Shown: in pieces, positions 12,037 to 21,175 of the stretch
How the letters are laid out: every line of letters starts with the position of its first letter
Position numbering within the stretch: the stretch's first letter is position 1
Origin: Chara braunii
Taxonomy: Eukaryota > Streptophyta > Charophyceae > Charales > Characeae
Reading direction: 5' to 3'
NCBI GenBank assembly: GCA_003427395.1
Contig: BFEA01000055.1
Coordinates: 489,533-553,532 of the forward strand
DNA: 64,000 nucleotides
Program-made: the position numbers and the translations under genes
Notes under the pieces: model-generated
Told to the model about the DNA's origin: nothing
The model's input: only the letters and a program-made list of their open reading frames with translations
The model's database searches: none

Positions 12037-12321
12037 CCGATCTGTGTTTTTTTTTTCAGTTTTTGTTTTTAGCCCTTTCTTGTTTTCTTGTCTTTTTGAG
12101 GTGCTTGGGGTGTTGCTGCACCACCAACGAATGTTAAAAAGACAGAAAAACCCTGGTTGAAAGGGATAATCTTATCACCCTTTCTTTTTTTTCTTTTTTT
12201 TTTTCACCCTTTCAAATAGACCTCCCTGGCCTGAAGTTCTTTCGGAAAAAAAAAAGAAGAAGAAAAAAAAAAAGTGGTGGATGCAGTTTCCTCACGCCGT
12301 AGGGAATGGGTCTCTCTGAAT

Positions 12322-12410
12322 GGGACGCTGGGGCCGGTTTCCAGCACGTGCAGCTCCCCTCGATAGATTGGAGCATGTCCCTTTCAAAAAGAAAAAAAGA
12401 AAAAAAAGGG
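12322..12410 (+). mobile_element. shared retroposon 3' tail, isolated copy
   Basis: GGGACGCTGGGGCCGG, CCAGCACGTGCAGCTCCCC and ATAGATTGGAGCATG are followed by an A-rich run. It matches the terminal module of the larger retroposons here, with no recognisable body upstream, so it is probably a 5'-truncated insertion. Confidence 0.7.
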
Positions 12411-12916
12411 TCTCGCCCCACTACTATCTGCTCTACGATTTCGGATGGTGGGACACCGCTCCACTTACTATCCGAAATGCACCTTCTGAAACTACCGCAT
12501 TATTGTCAGATGGCGATCTCCAGATTATCCGATCCCGTATAGTTCCCAGCCTGCAAACGTCGTTACTCGGAGGGTGGTCGAAGGAGGTCGGCGATCTACC
12601 GCGAAATCGTATGGAGCACCTGGAGTCTGGGCCGACAAATTGCTGTCATGTACTGCTGTACTGGTATTTTGTGTGAACTCAGGAATTTGATACTTGTATA
12701 GCAGATAGTAAGTGCAGCGACGTCAGGTTTTGTACGATTCTTTTTGCTCTGACAGCTATACGGCTGCTATACGAAATTGTGTACAGCAGATAGTAGTGGA
12801 GCGGGACCCAATATGCACTCTCTGCTTACACAGTTGGTGAGTAGGGCAGCAAGGTCTGTTTTCTTTGCTTTTGAGACCACGATGAGAATCGCTCCAGTGC
12901 TCTGGACATGCACAAA
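12411..12916. other. gene-free sequence
   Basis: No motif, repeat or structured element recognised. Confidence 0.45.
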
Positions 12917-13200
12917 AAACTGTCATTTCATCAAAATGGGCATTTTTTATTTTTGGAACGAAATTGAAACCGAGTTTTTTGGCTGAAAACTCATCCAAAT
13001 TTGCCGTTGCTGAGGGTCCAGCATTCTTAAAATGCTGGACGCCCTGGATGTATGTGGACTTAGCTTGAGACCACGTACATCCAGGGCGTCCAGTGTTTTA
13101 AGAATGCTGGACCCTCCGGAGCAGCAAATTTGGACGCCAAAAAACTCGGTTTCAATTTCGTTCAAAAAATGAAAAGTGCCCATTTTGACGGAATGGCAGT
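12917..13200. mobile_element. foldback (hairpin) element, 284 bp
   Basis: Arms of about 140 and 131 bp (12,917-13,056 and 13,070-13,200) are near-perfect reverse complements separated by a 13-base loop. The loop-proximal 40 bp are almost perfectly complementary. No target duplication is obvious. A foldback MITE, or a source of small RNAs if transcribed, are the possible readings. Confidence 0.85.
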
Positions 13201-13893
13201 TAAAAGACAAAAATCATGGCCGTGTATCGTTCCATGTTCTATGGAAAGATTCACTCTCTTTTTCCACATTTCGAGAGTAGTAGGGAAATATTCACTCTCG
13301 TTTTGCATTTCGACAGTAGTGGAGCAGGGCCTATGGGCCTACCTCAGGGCAAGCTCACACTGCGGTGCCATATCTGCAGAATCTAAAAAAATACAGAGGC
13401 CTGATTTGGGGATATAGTGGTGGCGCCAGTCACACCGTGTCCCCAGAATTCCCAGAAGTCCCGATTCAGTGTCGTGGCAGCTCACCAGGGGGGGCACGTC
13501 CCACTAGCTATCAGGAAAGTATAGGAATGCGGACGGTCCGTGTGTGTAACAGGCTTTTGAGCCGCAGGTAGCAAAGGAATCGGACGGTCCTAATTTTTTG
13601 CCGTGCAGCTAGTAGGACGGTAGATCTTTCTCACACTCTCATTGGCCATCAACTGTGCGAGATATTCTTTCTGATCGCTGAAGGGGTTTTCATTCCTGGC
13701 CGCTGCTTTGATGGGTCAGGAATGAAAACAGGTTCGGAAATAGGTGGTAAGGGCCAGAATTAAATAAATAAAAAAAAGGGGAGGAAATGTGTCAGTCTGA
13801 GCAGACTGGCCCTGCACGTATTCCGACTGTGTGGGTGGATAGATTGCAAAACGGAGGTGAGGACGGTCCGGGAAGCACGGACTGGAGAATTCT
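13201..13893. other. gene-free sequence
   Basis: A TTCACTCTCTTTT-type block and a TTCGASAGTAGT block each occur twice around 13,250-13,325. No gene was recognised. Confidence 0.45.
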
Positions 13894-13895
13894 AG

Positions 13896-13946
<51 letters not shown>

Positions 13947-13980
13947 GTCTCTTATACACATCTAGATGTGTATAAGAGAC

Positions 13981-14026
<46 letters not shown>
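13894..14026. repeat. (CT)n microsatellite split by adapter sequence
   Basis: Two (CT)n runs, each about 45-50 bases, flank 38 bases of Tn5 mosaic-end sequence. The second run leads directly into the truncated Penelope-like copy. Confidence 0.95.
13945..13982. other. embedded Tn5/Nextera mosaic-end junction (assembly artefact)
   Basis: The 19-base Tn5 mosaic end CTGTCTCTTATACACATCT is followed immediately by its exact reverse complement. This palindromic junction arises in transposase-based libraries. It is library sequence left in the assembly, so the join here is unproven. Confidence 0.97.
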
Positions 14027-14030
<4 letters not shown>

Positions 14031-14676
14031 GCTCTGGCTAAATTTGCTAGAGCGGCCGGTGGTCCCTGGGGAGATCTCCTCTCCCGGGTGTACCCCGACC
14101 TCACGAAGTTTTTATGAATGTATTTTGCGTAAGTTCTCGGGACTAAACAGATCTCTTTTTCGTTGTCTCAGTATGGAGGATGCGCGCGTTTTTGTTTGAA
14201 TGAATACAGTCCCTCGGTTCGGCTTATCCTGTTTAGCTGTAAAGGTAGGATCCGAGGGCAGAGGCAGTGTTGCGCATCTTTTTGAAATGTCGTCGACGCT
14301 TCGGCAGTTGACAGTTCCCATTTTTGAATTTCTCCCGCGTTCCGGTTTTTTAACCTGTTATTTTTTGTGTTTATTTCCCTGCTTCTGTTTAGGACGTAGC
14401 TGTTTACTGGGTTTACGCCCTGGGTCATGTGGTAACATGTAGCGATGGTCAGGGAAGTAGGAAGGATAGTACTATGGTTAGGGGAGTTAAGTTAGCTCGC
14501 AGGCGGTTAGGGGCAGTGCCAGAGTCTTCACGACTATCTTTAGTGATTAGAATGTTGGAGCGGGAACATAAGGTTCGAATGTACGTGGGAGTTCTGAAAC
14601 TAGAAGCGAGTGGGGTAGGAAGTAGGAGTTGGGTTCCAGTAGGAGTTACGAGCGGACGAGCTGATACGAGCGCCGG

Positions 14677-14684
14677 TATATAAG
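14677..14684 (+). promoter_or_regulatory. TATA-like box in left pseudo-LTR
   Basis: TATATAAG lies about 65 bases upstream of the hammerhead and is conserved in the right repeat. In this position it could drive transcription of the downstream complete unit. Confidence 0.5.
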
Positions 14685-14740
14685 GACCTGTGGATCATGG
14701 TTCGCATCATACTTTGCGATGTCAGGACCAGTGGATGGAT

Positions 14741-14805
14741 GATGTAGGAGCCCCCTGATGAGTTTGCCTTTTCACGCAGGCGACAAAACTCGTTGGGGCG
14801 ACGCG
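14741..14805 (+). ncRNA. degenerate hammerhead ribozyme (left copy)
   Basis: CTGATGA (14,755-14,761), a stem II with GGCGAC as its 3' strand, and a minimal two-pair stem III ending in the GTT triplet are present. Stem I (GCCCC/GGGGC) is intact. The invariant GAAA has become AAAA (position G12 changed to A), which should abolish or strongly reduce cleavage. Predicted cleavage would be after 14,794. Confidence 0.75.
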
Positions 14806-15614
14806 TGTACTTGTGCTTTATGGATGAATTTCGACTGGTGTTTTGGCATTGTGCTTGATGCCTTTTCCGAGTACTCTCGAGGCTTTTTGCTTTCGCACTT
14901 ACCTGTTGTCTTCCTCCATCTCATACTTTGACGAGCTTTGCCCTCTTTGCCTTCTTTGATCTCGTGTAGCGTGGTAACCGGAGTGTGTAGACATTAGCTC
15001 GGTGGCTACGTACGGTGCCCTTTTGGCACCTTTCGGTATTCGATCAAGGATCGAAGGACTGCTCCTTCCGTCTTGTCACTAATTAGTGCTTGCTCCTGCA
15101 TGATTGACAGGGCAGGTGACGTTTTGGAGTTTCGAATTTCCTTGGTTTTTTGCGGGGCAGTTGCGAGATATCGGCCAAGCGTGATCGACTTCGCCGAATG
15201 GTATGAGAGGTTGGAAGACGCCGTGTTTACGAATATGTAAGGTGATCGGTGCGTTGGTAACTACTCTGATGTGCGGGTGCGCCGTGCTCCAGTTTACGAG
15301 TGGGTGTGTGGGTGGAGGTCGCTGGCGCTTCGAAGCTCGTTTATTTGTTTCTCTCGAATCATAGGCAGTAGGGGATGTCGGGTAGGAATTTTAGGGACAC
15401 TTCATTAGACAGGCAGTGGTTAGGAATTCAGAAGTTGATTCAGTATCAATTAAATAAATGTCGTTAGTCTTTGTAGCTTTGGAACTTCCAGACTCGACGA
15501 CTAATGAAGAAGTGTTGTCTGTGTTCGAGAACGTGTTAGGAAGAGTGTATAGTATTGGTTGCATTGTGAGAGACAGGGGGAGGAGGAGGAGGAGGGAAGA
15601 GTTAAGAAGATCGG

Positions 15615-16400
15615 ATGGCTAATCAGTTACCTTATAACAGAGCACCAGCGCCCGTTTATGCGGGCGTTATTCCTCCTGCTAACCAGCCCGGAGCGGTATC
15701 GTGCTACTTGTGCGGGAAGGTCGGGCATTTTGCCCGGAACTGCTGGAGCGCAGGCAACGTGAGACCGCAGTTTTCTCCGGCCCAGTCTCCTGTACAACCT
15801 CAGAATGACGAAGAAACGTCTGAAATGAAGGAGTACTTTCGGAAGAAGATCCGCAAGCAAAAGATGGAAGAAGAAAGGAGGGAGAAGAAACTGGAGTTGA
15901 GACGGAAGAAAGAAGACGAGGAGAGGAAGGAAGCCGATAGGCTTAGAGAAGCCGGCGCACGTGAACGTCGTGAAGCTCGCCTTGAAGCCAAACTGATAAG
16001 GCTTCTTTCAGAGCATTCGAAGACAACTATCGGGCCGCCTTCACCGATCAAGAAGAAGTCTCCTACTACCAAGGCACGAATGGAAATCACGAGTTATCTG
16101 GAGGAATCGGAAGACGAAAGCGAGGAGGTGAAGCAGGAGGCGGGAAGATTGATCGACGCTATAGAGAAGAGGAAAGGGAAGAAAAGGAAGGAAAGCCAAG
16201 AGGTAAGAGTTTCGAGGGCACCTAGGAGAGGTACCCAGCCTGCGCCGATTTTGGTTGATGACTTCATCGATGACGTTCGTACGCCTCCGAGCAACCGTGG
16301 TGCGGGCGGTATCTTGGACCACGCCTTAGATCTTCATCGCAAATTCTCTGCCAAAAAGGTTCTGGAACTGAAAGATCTCTGTAATTCGGAAGGGATTTAA
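15615..16400 (+). CDS. PLE ORF1: CCHC zinc-knuckle protein with charged coiled-coil region
   Basis: The 261-codon frame encodes a gag-like, presumably nucleic-acid-binding protein. A classic zinc knuckle, C-x2-C-x4-H-x4-C, spans residues 30-43 (C30, C33, H38, C43). Residues from about 68 to 140 are extremely Lys/Glu/Arg-rich with heptad-like spacing, a likely coiled coil for self-assembly. A basic stretch (KRKGKKRKE) near residue 190 could be a nuclear-localisation signal. The final segment resembles a SAP-like helix pair but is cut by TAA at 16,398. The same frame continues for about 33 more codons to 16,502, so the stop is probably a recent nonsense mutation. ORF2 starts 10 bases after that end. 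Confidence 0.8.
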   Translation: MANQLPYNRAPAPVYAGVIPPANQPGAVSCYLCGKVGHFARNCWSAGNVRPQFSPAQSPVQPQNDEETSEMKEYFRKKIRKQKMEEERREKKLELRRKKEDEERKEADRLREAGARERREARLEAKLIRLLSEHSKTTIGPPSPIKKKSPTTKARMEITSYLEESEDESEEVKQEAGRLIDAIEKRKGKKRKESQEVRVSRAPRRGTQPAPILVDDFIDDVRTPPSNRGAGGILDHALDLHRKFSAKKVLELKDLCNSEGI

Positions 16401-16512
16401 TGGACTAGGAGAGATACGGTCATCGGGGAGTTGGTGAAGTGCAGAATGAAGTTGGCTTACGACGGCGATGTGGCTCATCTCTCGCCTCTAGGCGATAGGT
16501 AAGTAAGGCAGC

Positions 16513-18117
16513 ATGGAATATTCACGACCACTCATGAGGTTGATGACGAGCCGGGGGAATCGCTACTATGAACGACATCAGTTTTTGGATTTTGAGTGCG
16601 AGGATAAGTTTCTTAGGTTGTTTCTGTTGGCGGTCATTCACAGGTGCTTTCCCTGGGCTAGGAAGTGGATTAGTTGGGTCGATGCCGAGTTTGGAAGTTT
16701 GTCGGTTATGGACCCGGGTGTGTATGTTCTCGTGAGTCCGTGGTGTCGTCATACATACGTCGGCTATACTACACGGAGGATCGGTGTTAGGTGGCGGAAG
16801 CATATCAAGCGCGTCACTGAGCGAAGTTTGGGCAACGCTTCCAAGTTACATGCGTGGTTGAGAACTTTCGGTTGGGAAAAATACCTGGTGATCCCTGTTG
16901 CGGTAGACGTAACCGATCTCGTAGGAAATGAGAGGATGTTGATCCGGAGGTATTGTCCGGCACTGAACACACACGGGAGGGGAGTGTCAGGGATGAAGAA
17001 GAGGAGGAGGGGTAAGAGGGAGCGGGGGAGGAGGGGTAATCTCAAACTCCCGGAGAGGTTGATTAAGTTCAACGGCTACGTTTCGATCATTGATACGATT
17101 AGATCCACTTGTGTTGGTCAGGATCTGGAGTCGAGTGGCATTGATTTGTGGACAAATAGGTGGAAGATCGCGAAGATGAAGGTAGGGGAGTGCATGATTT
17201 CGAAGAATGGAGTGCACACGAAGATCAAGGATGCGAGGCGGGATCTCGAGAGGGGCGGGATTTTCTCGTTAGTACGGATCCGGGTGACTTCGTCAAGTAT
17301 GGAGCATAGACGTTATATTCTGAGAGACATGTTGCGCCTTCCTTGGAGAGTCAAGGAAGTGTACAAGAAGAATTTGGCGGAGCTTTTGGCACTGTATAGG
17401 ACAACTGGCCTCTTCGGACATGTAAAAACCAGGAATACTTTGAAGTGTACTCTGTCGAAGGTCATTCGGACACGATTCGGGGTTGAGGTGAGAAGGAGAC
17501 CATACATCAAGTTACCATTTGCTCCGAATGTCAGTAGTCGAGAGGTCCGACTTTTGGCTGCATCGATTTTACGCAAGGCCATTAGTGATCCGCACTTGGC
17601 AGCTTTTGTTGCACAAAGGGTGCAAGTCGTGTTCAAGAAGAGATCGTCCGTAGCCGTGATCTTGCACAACCAGTGGATGTGTGCTGATGCCAGCACTTGT
17701 TTCTGCACATCCGCGATGTACGACCTACCGAGAACGGGTGGGCATGTCAAGGCGAGTTTGGATGAGGTCGTGTTTTTTCCTTCCTTTCTGAAGAATTCGA
17801 GGAACGTTACTTCGGGGCACAATCTGTCTGCCGAGCATTTGCAGCAGTGTATTGAGGGGTCCCTGAAGACGTGGGTTCGTGATCCTGTGGCCGTTTTGGG
17901 TAAGCCGGACTTACTCAGGTGTCTGGTAAAGAGGGAGTCTGAAAGGTCCCCGGCTATGACGACCCACGAAGCTTCTCTTTGCATAGATTCCTTTGAGAGA
18001 CTTGTGAGAGTGCCGATCGACCAGAATCCGGGAGCAACTTTGCTGATTTGCCCGGTCTTGTATCTGCATGCATGTAAGATGAAGTTCAACTACAACCATA
18101 GCTTTGAATCCGTCTAG
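16513..18117 (+). CDS. PLE ORF2, first part: GIY-YIG endonuclease and N-terminal RT region
   Basis: This 534-codon frame starts with a GIY-YIG nuclease: GVYVL at residues 69-73, TYVGYT at 81-86, a conserved Arg/His stretch to about residue 100, Glu140 as the likely metal ligand, and CPALNTHG at 148-155. All family hallmarks are present, so this domain looks catalytically complete. It would nick target DNA to prime reverse transcription. A very basic linker follows (about residues 161-180), then a PLE-specific region ending with a DQNPGATLLICP block (about 505-516) typical of the segment before the RT fingers. TAG at 18,115 interrupts the frame, and homologous coding continues in the same frame. 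Confidence 0.82.
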   Translation: MEYSRPLMRLMTSRGNRYYERHQFLDFECEDKFLRLFLLAVIHRCFPWARKWISWVDAEFGSLSVMDPGVYVLVSPWCRHTYVGYTTRRIGVRWRKHIKRVTERSLGNASKLHAWLRTFGWEKYLVIPVAVDVTDLVGNERMLIRRYCPALNTHGRGVSGMKKRRRGKRERGRRGNLKLPERLIKFNGYVSIIDTIRSTCVGQDLESSGIDLWTNRWKIAKMKVGECMISKNGVHTKIKDARRDLERGGIFSLVRIRVTSSSMEHRRYILRDMLRLPWRVKEVYKKNLAELLALYRTTGLFGHVKTRNTLKCTLSKVIRTRFGVEVRRRPYIKLPFAPNVSSREVRLLAASILRKAISDPHLAAFVAQRVQVVFKKRSSVAVILHNQWMCADASTCFCTSAMYDLPRTGGHVKASLDEVVFFPSFLKNSRNVTSGHNLSAEHLQQCIEGSLKTWVRDPVAVLGKPDLLRCLVKRESERSPAMTTHEASLCIDSFERLVRVPIDQNPGATLLICPVLYLHACKMKFNYNHSFESV

Positions 18118-19327
18118 GAGTCGGAGTCGCAGATTATGGCAAAGATGAAGAGTGAGTATAGACGGAAGGGGCTCGAGGTAGTGGTAATGTGGGGGACAGG
18201 TGGAAGGATTGGGCAAGCGTATGTCCTTCCTAAGGATAAGGATCTGGGGCGTTGGAGGTCTATCTCTCCTGCAGTACACGATCCGGCGAGATTAGCCGGC
18301 GTGAGGGTAGGGCAAACGATCAGATATATGTTGCTCGGCTTGACCTCAAATCCACGGACATGCTACGAGAAAGGTCCAAGCAGATACAAGGCTATATGAG
18401 AAAGGAGGGAGGTGATGTTGTAGCAAGAAGTTACGATATAAAAGACATGTTTGCCCGGCTATGGCACGAGGCGGTTCTTGAGGCAGTGATTTGGTTGATT
18501 GGGTACTATATCAGCCGAGGTACGTTGGGGGTACAAGTGAGCCGACGAGGGAAGATCTGCTCCATGGCCAGAACGAGACGAAAGCACGAGGGATTCGTGC
18601 AATTAACCTTCGGTTTGATCGAACGGGGCGTGACATACGAGCAGGGTAACACATACGTAAGATGCGCGGGCATCTACTTGAAGCAGCAATTTGGTATCCC
18701 TATGAGTCTAAGTTCCAACCCTGCTTTAGCTTGCTTAGTTTGTGCGAAGGCGGAGAGCGATTTCCTGCAGAGTTTGAGGAGAGACGTTGTTCTGGTGAAA
18801 GGCGTCAGAATGATTGATGACGTATTAATTTTCGTCGGTTGCAAACTGCAGCGACCTGGCGCGCTGAGCAAAGCCTCACAGATTCTGGAACTCTTCGAGA
18901 ACTGTTACGATCACAATTTGAAGTTGGTAAGGAAGGATGGTGGAAACAATTCCTTCGACTTTCTGGGCACACGTCTCATTGTGTCTCTTGACCCGGTAGT
19001 GTTTCACATCTTTCCTCGGTCGAAAACCAGGGATCTCTGTTGAAAGACGGACTCATTCGTGTCTATTCCATGCAGGATTTTGCTTCCTTCACGAGGAAGT
19101 CAACGAAGAAAGGCACTTTATACGCGAGCTTTTTGAGATTTCGCAGGCTTGCGACGTCTGAGGATTCGGCCTTGGCAGCAATCATGCCTACGATCCTGGA
19201 ATCTCGCCTCCGGGGGTACCCCCCGGAGGTCTCTCTCGGTGCTCTGGCTAAATTTGCTAGAGTGGTCAGCGGTCCCTGGGGAGATTTCCTCTCCCGAGCG
19301 TACACCGGCCTCACGAAGTTTTTATGA
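18118..19327 (+). pseudogene. PLE ORF2, second part: Penelope-type reverse transcriptase, frameshifted
   Basis: Coding resumes in frame after the TAG with the RT finger block (YVLPKDKDLGRWR). It shifts frame near 18,350, continues to about 19,035, shifts again at CTGTTGAAAG, and ends at LTKFL then stop (19,327). Both shifts fit one-base deletions. The palm motifs are readable: motif A SYDIKDMF (about 18,432), motif B FGIPMSLSSNPALA (about 18,690), motif C MIDDV (about 18,810, both aspartates kept) and the FDFLGTRL block of motif D/E. The Gly-Ile-Pro before the motif B Ser fits Penelope RTs rather than LTR or LINE RTs. This copy cannot make a full polymerase. Confidence 0.85.
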
Positions 19328-19912
19328 ATGTATTTTGCGTAAGTTCTCGAGACTAAACAGATCTTTTTTTCGTTCTCTCAGTATCAAGGATGCACACGTT
19401 TTTGTTTGAATGAATACAGTCCCTCGGTTCGGCTTATCCTATTTAGTTGTAAAGGTAGGATGCTAAGGCAGAGGCAGTGTTGCGCATCTTTTTGAAATGT
19501 CGTCGACACTTCGGCAGTTGACAGTTCCTATTTTCGAATTTCTCTGTTTATTATGTCCTTTTGGCGATTCCCGCGTTCCGTTTTTTTAACCTGTTATTTT
19601 TTGTGTTTATTTCCCTGCTTCTGTTTAGGACGTAGTTGTTTATTGGGTTTCCGCCCTGGATCATGTGGTAACATGTAGCGATGGCCAGGGAAGTAGGAAG
19701 GATAGTATTATTGTTAAGGGAGTTAAGTTAGCTCGCAGGCGGTTAGGGGCAGTGCCAGAGTCTTCACGACTATCTTTAGTGATTAGAATGTTGGAGTGGG
19801 AACATAAGGTTCGAATGTACGCGGGCGTTCTGAAACTAGAAGCGCGTGGGGTAGGAAGTAGGAGTTGGGTTTCAGTAGGAGTTACAAGCGGACGAGCTGA
19901 TACGAGCGTCGG

Positions 19913-19920
19913 TATATAAG
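19913..19920 (+). promoter_or_regulatory. TATA-like box in right pseudo-LTR
   Basis: TATATAAG is identical to the left copy and lies about 110 bases before the predicted ribozyme cleavage site. Confidence 0.5.
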
Positions 19921-19976
19921 GACATGTGGATCATGGTTGGCTTCATACTTTGAAGATGTCGGGACCAGTGGATGGA

Positions 19977-20045
19977 TGATGTAGGAGCCCCCTGATGAGT
20001 TCGCCTTTTCACGCAGGCGACGAAACGCGTCGGGGCGACGCGTGT
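19977..20045 (+). ncRNA. hammerhead ribozyme (type I, minimal stem III), core intact
   Basis: The core is complete: CTGATGA at 19,992-19,998, GAAA at 20,022-20,025 and cleavage triplet GTC at 20,029-20,031. Stem I pairs GCCCC (19,987-19,991) with GGGGC (20,032-20,036). Stem II pairs GTCGCC-like sequence with GGCGAC around one bulged U and a 10-base loop. Stem III is only A-U and C-G with a GC loop. Very short stem III hammerheads are known from Penelope-like elements and often cleave better as dimers. Cleavage is predicted between 20,031 and 20,032. Confidence 0.88.
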
Positions 20046-20203
20046 ACTTGTGCTTTATGGATGAATTTCGACTCGTGTTTTGGCGTTGCGCTTAATGCCT
20101 TTTCCTAGTACTCTCGGAGTTTTTCGCTTTCGCACTTACCTATTGTCTTCCTCCATCTCATACTTTGACGAACTTTGCCCTCTTTGCCTTCTTTGCCTTC
20201 TTT

Positions 20204-20206
<3 letters not shown>

Positions 20207-20285
<79 letters not shown>
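20207..20285. repeat. (CT)n microsatellite at right edge of the PLE
   Basis: About 39 CT units follow GATCTC directly and run into an assembly gap, so the true length is unknown. Confidence 0.95.
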
Positions 20286-21175
20286 NNNNNNNNNNNNNNN
20301 NNNNNNNNNNNNNNNNNNNNNNNNNNNNNNNNNNNNNNNNNNNNNNNNNNNNNNNNNNNNNNNNNNNNNNNNNNNNNNNNNNNNNNNNNNNNNNNNNNNN
20401 NNNNNNNNNNNNNNNNNNNNNNNNNNNNNNNNNNNNNNNNNNNNNNNNNNNNNNNNNNNNNNNNNNNNNNNNNNNNNNNNNNNNNNNNNNNNNNNNNNNN
20501 NNNNNNNNNNNNNNNNNNNNNNNNNNNNNNNNNNNNNNNNNNNNNNNNNNNNNNNNNNNNNNNNNNNNNNNNNNNNNNNNNNNNNNNNNNNNNNNNNNNN
20601 NNNNNNNNNNNNNNNNNNNNNNNNNNNNNNNNNNNNNNNNNNNNNNNNNNNNNNNNNNNNNNNNNNNNNNNNNNNNNNNNNNNNNNNNNNNNNNNNNNNN
20701 NNNNNNNNNNNNNNNNNNNNNNNNNNNNNNNNNNNNNNNNNNNNNNNNNNNNNNNNNNNNNNNNNNNNNNNNNNNNNNNNNNNNNNNNNNNNNNNNNNNN
20801 NNNNNNNNNNNNNNNNNNNNNNNNNNNNNNNNNNNNNNNNNNNNNNNNNNNNNNNNNNNNNNNNNNNNNNNNNNNNNNNNNNNNNNNNNNNNNNNNNNNN
20901 NNNNNNNNNNNNNNNNNNNNNNNNNNNNNNNNNNNNNNNNNNNNNNNNNNNNNNNNNNNNNNNNNNNNNNNNNNNNNNNNNNNNNNNNNNNNNNNNNNNN
21001 NNNNNNNNNNNNNNNNNNNNNNNNNNNNNNNNNNNNNNNNNNNNNNNNNNNNNNNNNNNNNNNNNNNNNNNNNNNNNNNNNNNNNNNNNNNNNNNNNNNN
21101 NNNNNNNNNNNNNNNNNNNNNNNNNNNNNNNNNNNNNNNNNNNNNNNNNNNNNNNNNNNNNNNNNNNNNNNNNNN
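20286..21175. other. assembly gap (890 N)
   Basis: Unknown sequence. Apparent open frames across it are artefacts of N translation. Confidence 0.99.

Larger units (their letters stand above)
14027..14963 (+). mobile_element. 5'-truncated upstream copy of the Penelope-like element (left pseudo-LTR)
   Basis: This is a direct repeat of 19,238-20,209, about 95% identical where compared. It opens inside the last codons of the reverse transcriptase gene (the frame ending LTKFL then stop is readable), then carries the 3' untranslated region, a TATA-like box and a hammerhead motif. It ends at GATCTC, where the next unit starts. A truncated copy placed head-to-tail before a full copy is the known pseudo-LTR arrangement of Penelope-like elements. 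The left junction shares a short TCTCTC homology with the (CT)n tract. Confidence 0.85.
14964..20209 (+). mobile_element. Penelope-like retroelement, complete unit (N-terminal GIY-YIG type, dead)
   Basis: The 5.25-kb unit has a leader of about 0.65 kb, ORF1 with a CCHC zinc knuckle, ORF2 with an N-terminal GIY-YIG endonuclease and a Penelope-type reverse transcriptase, then a 3' region with TATA-like box and hammerhead. Endonuclease upstream of the RT marks the permuted clade known from green algae and protists (Chlamys/Naiad-like), not canonical Penelope, where it is C-terminal. Two in-frame stops and two frameshifts make this copy non-autonomous. Both outer flanks are (CT)n, suggesting insertion into a microsatellite. 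Confidence 0.88.
19238..20209 (+). repeat. right pseudo-LTR of the Penelope-like tandem
   Basis: It repeats 14,027-14,963 in direct orientation, from the last ORF2 codons to GATCTC. A compared 255-base stretch shows about 11 differences. A roughly 34-base segment around 19,545-19,575 is present only in this copy. It ends at the (CT)n tract before the gap. Confidence 0.9.

Noticed and set aside
14429-14683. An 84-codon frame conserved in both pseudo-LTRs (also 19,665-19,919)
   Set aside because: Most of the differences between the two copies change the amino acid, so there is no sign of selection on a protein. It also overlaps the promoter region.
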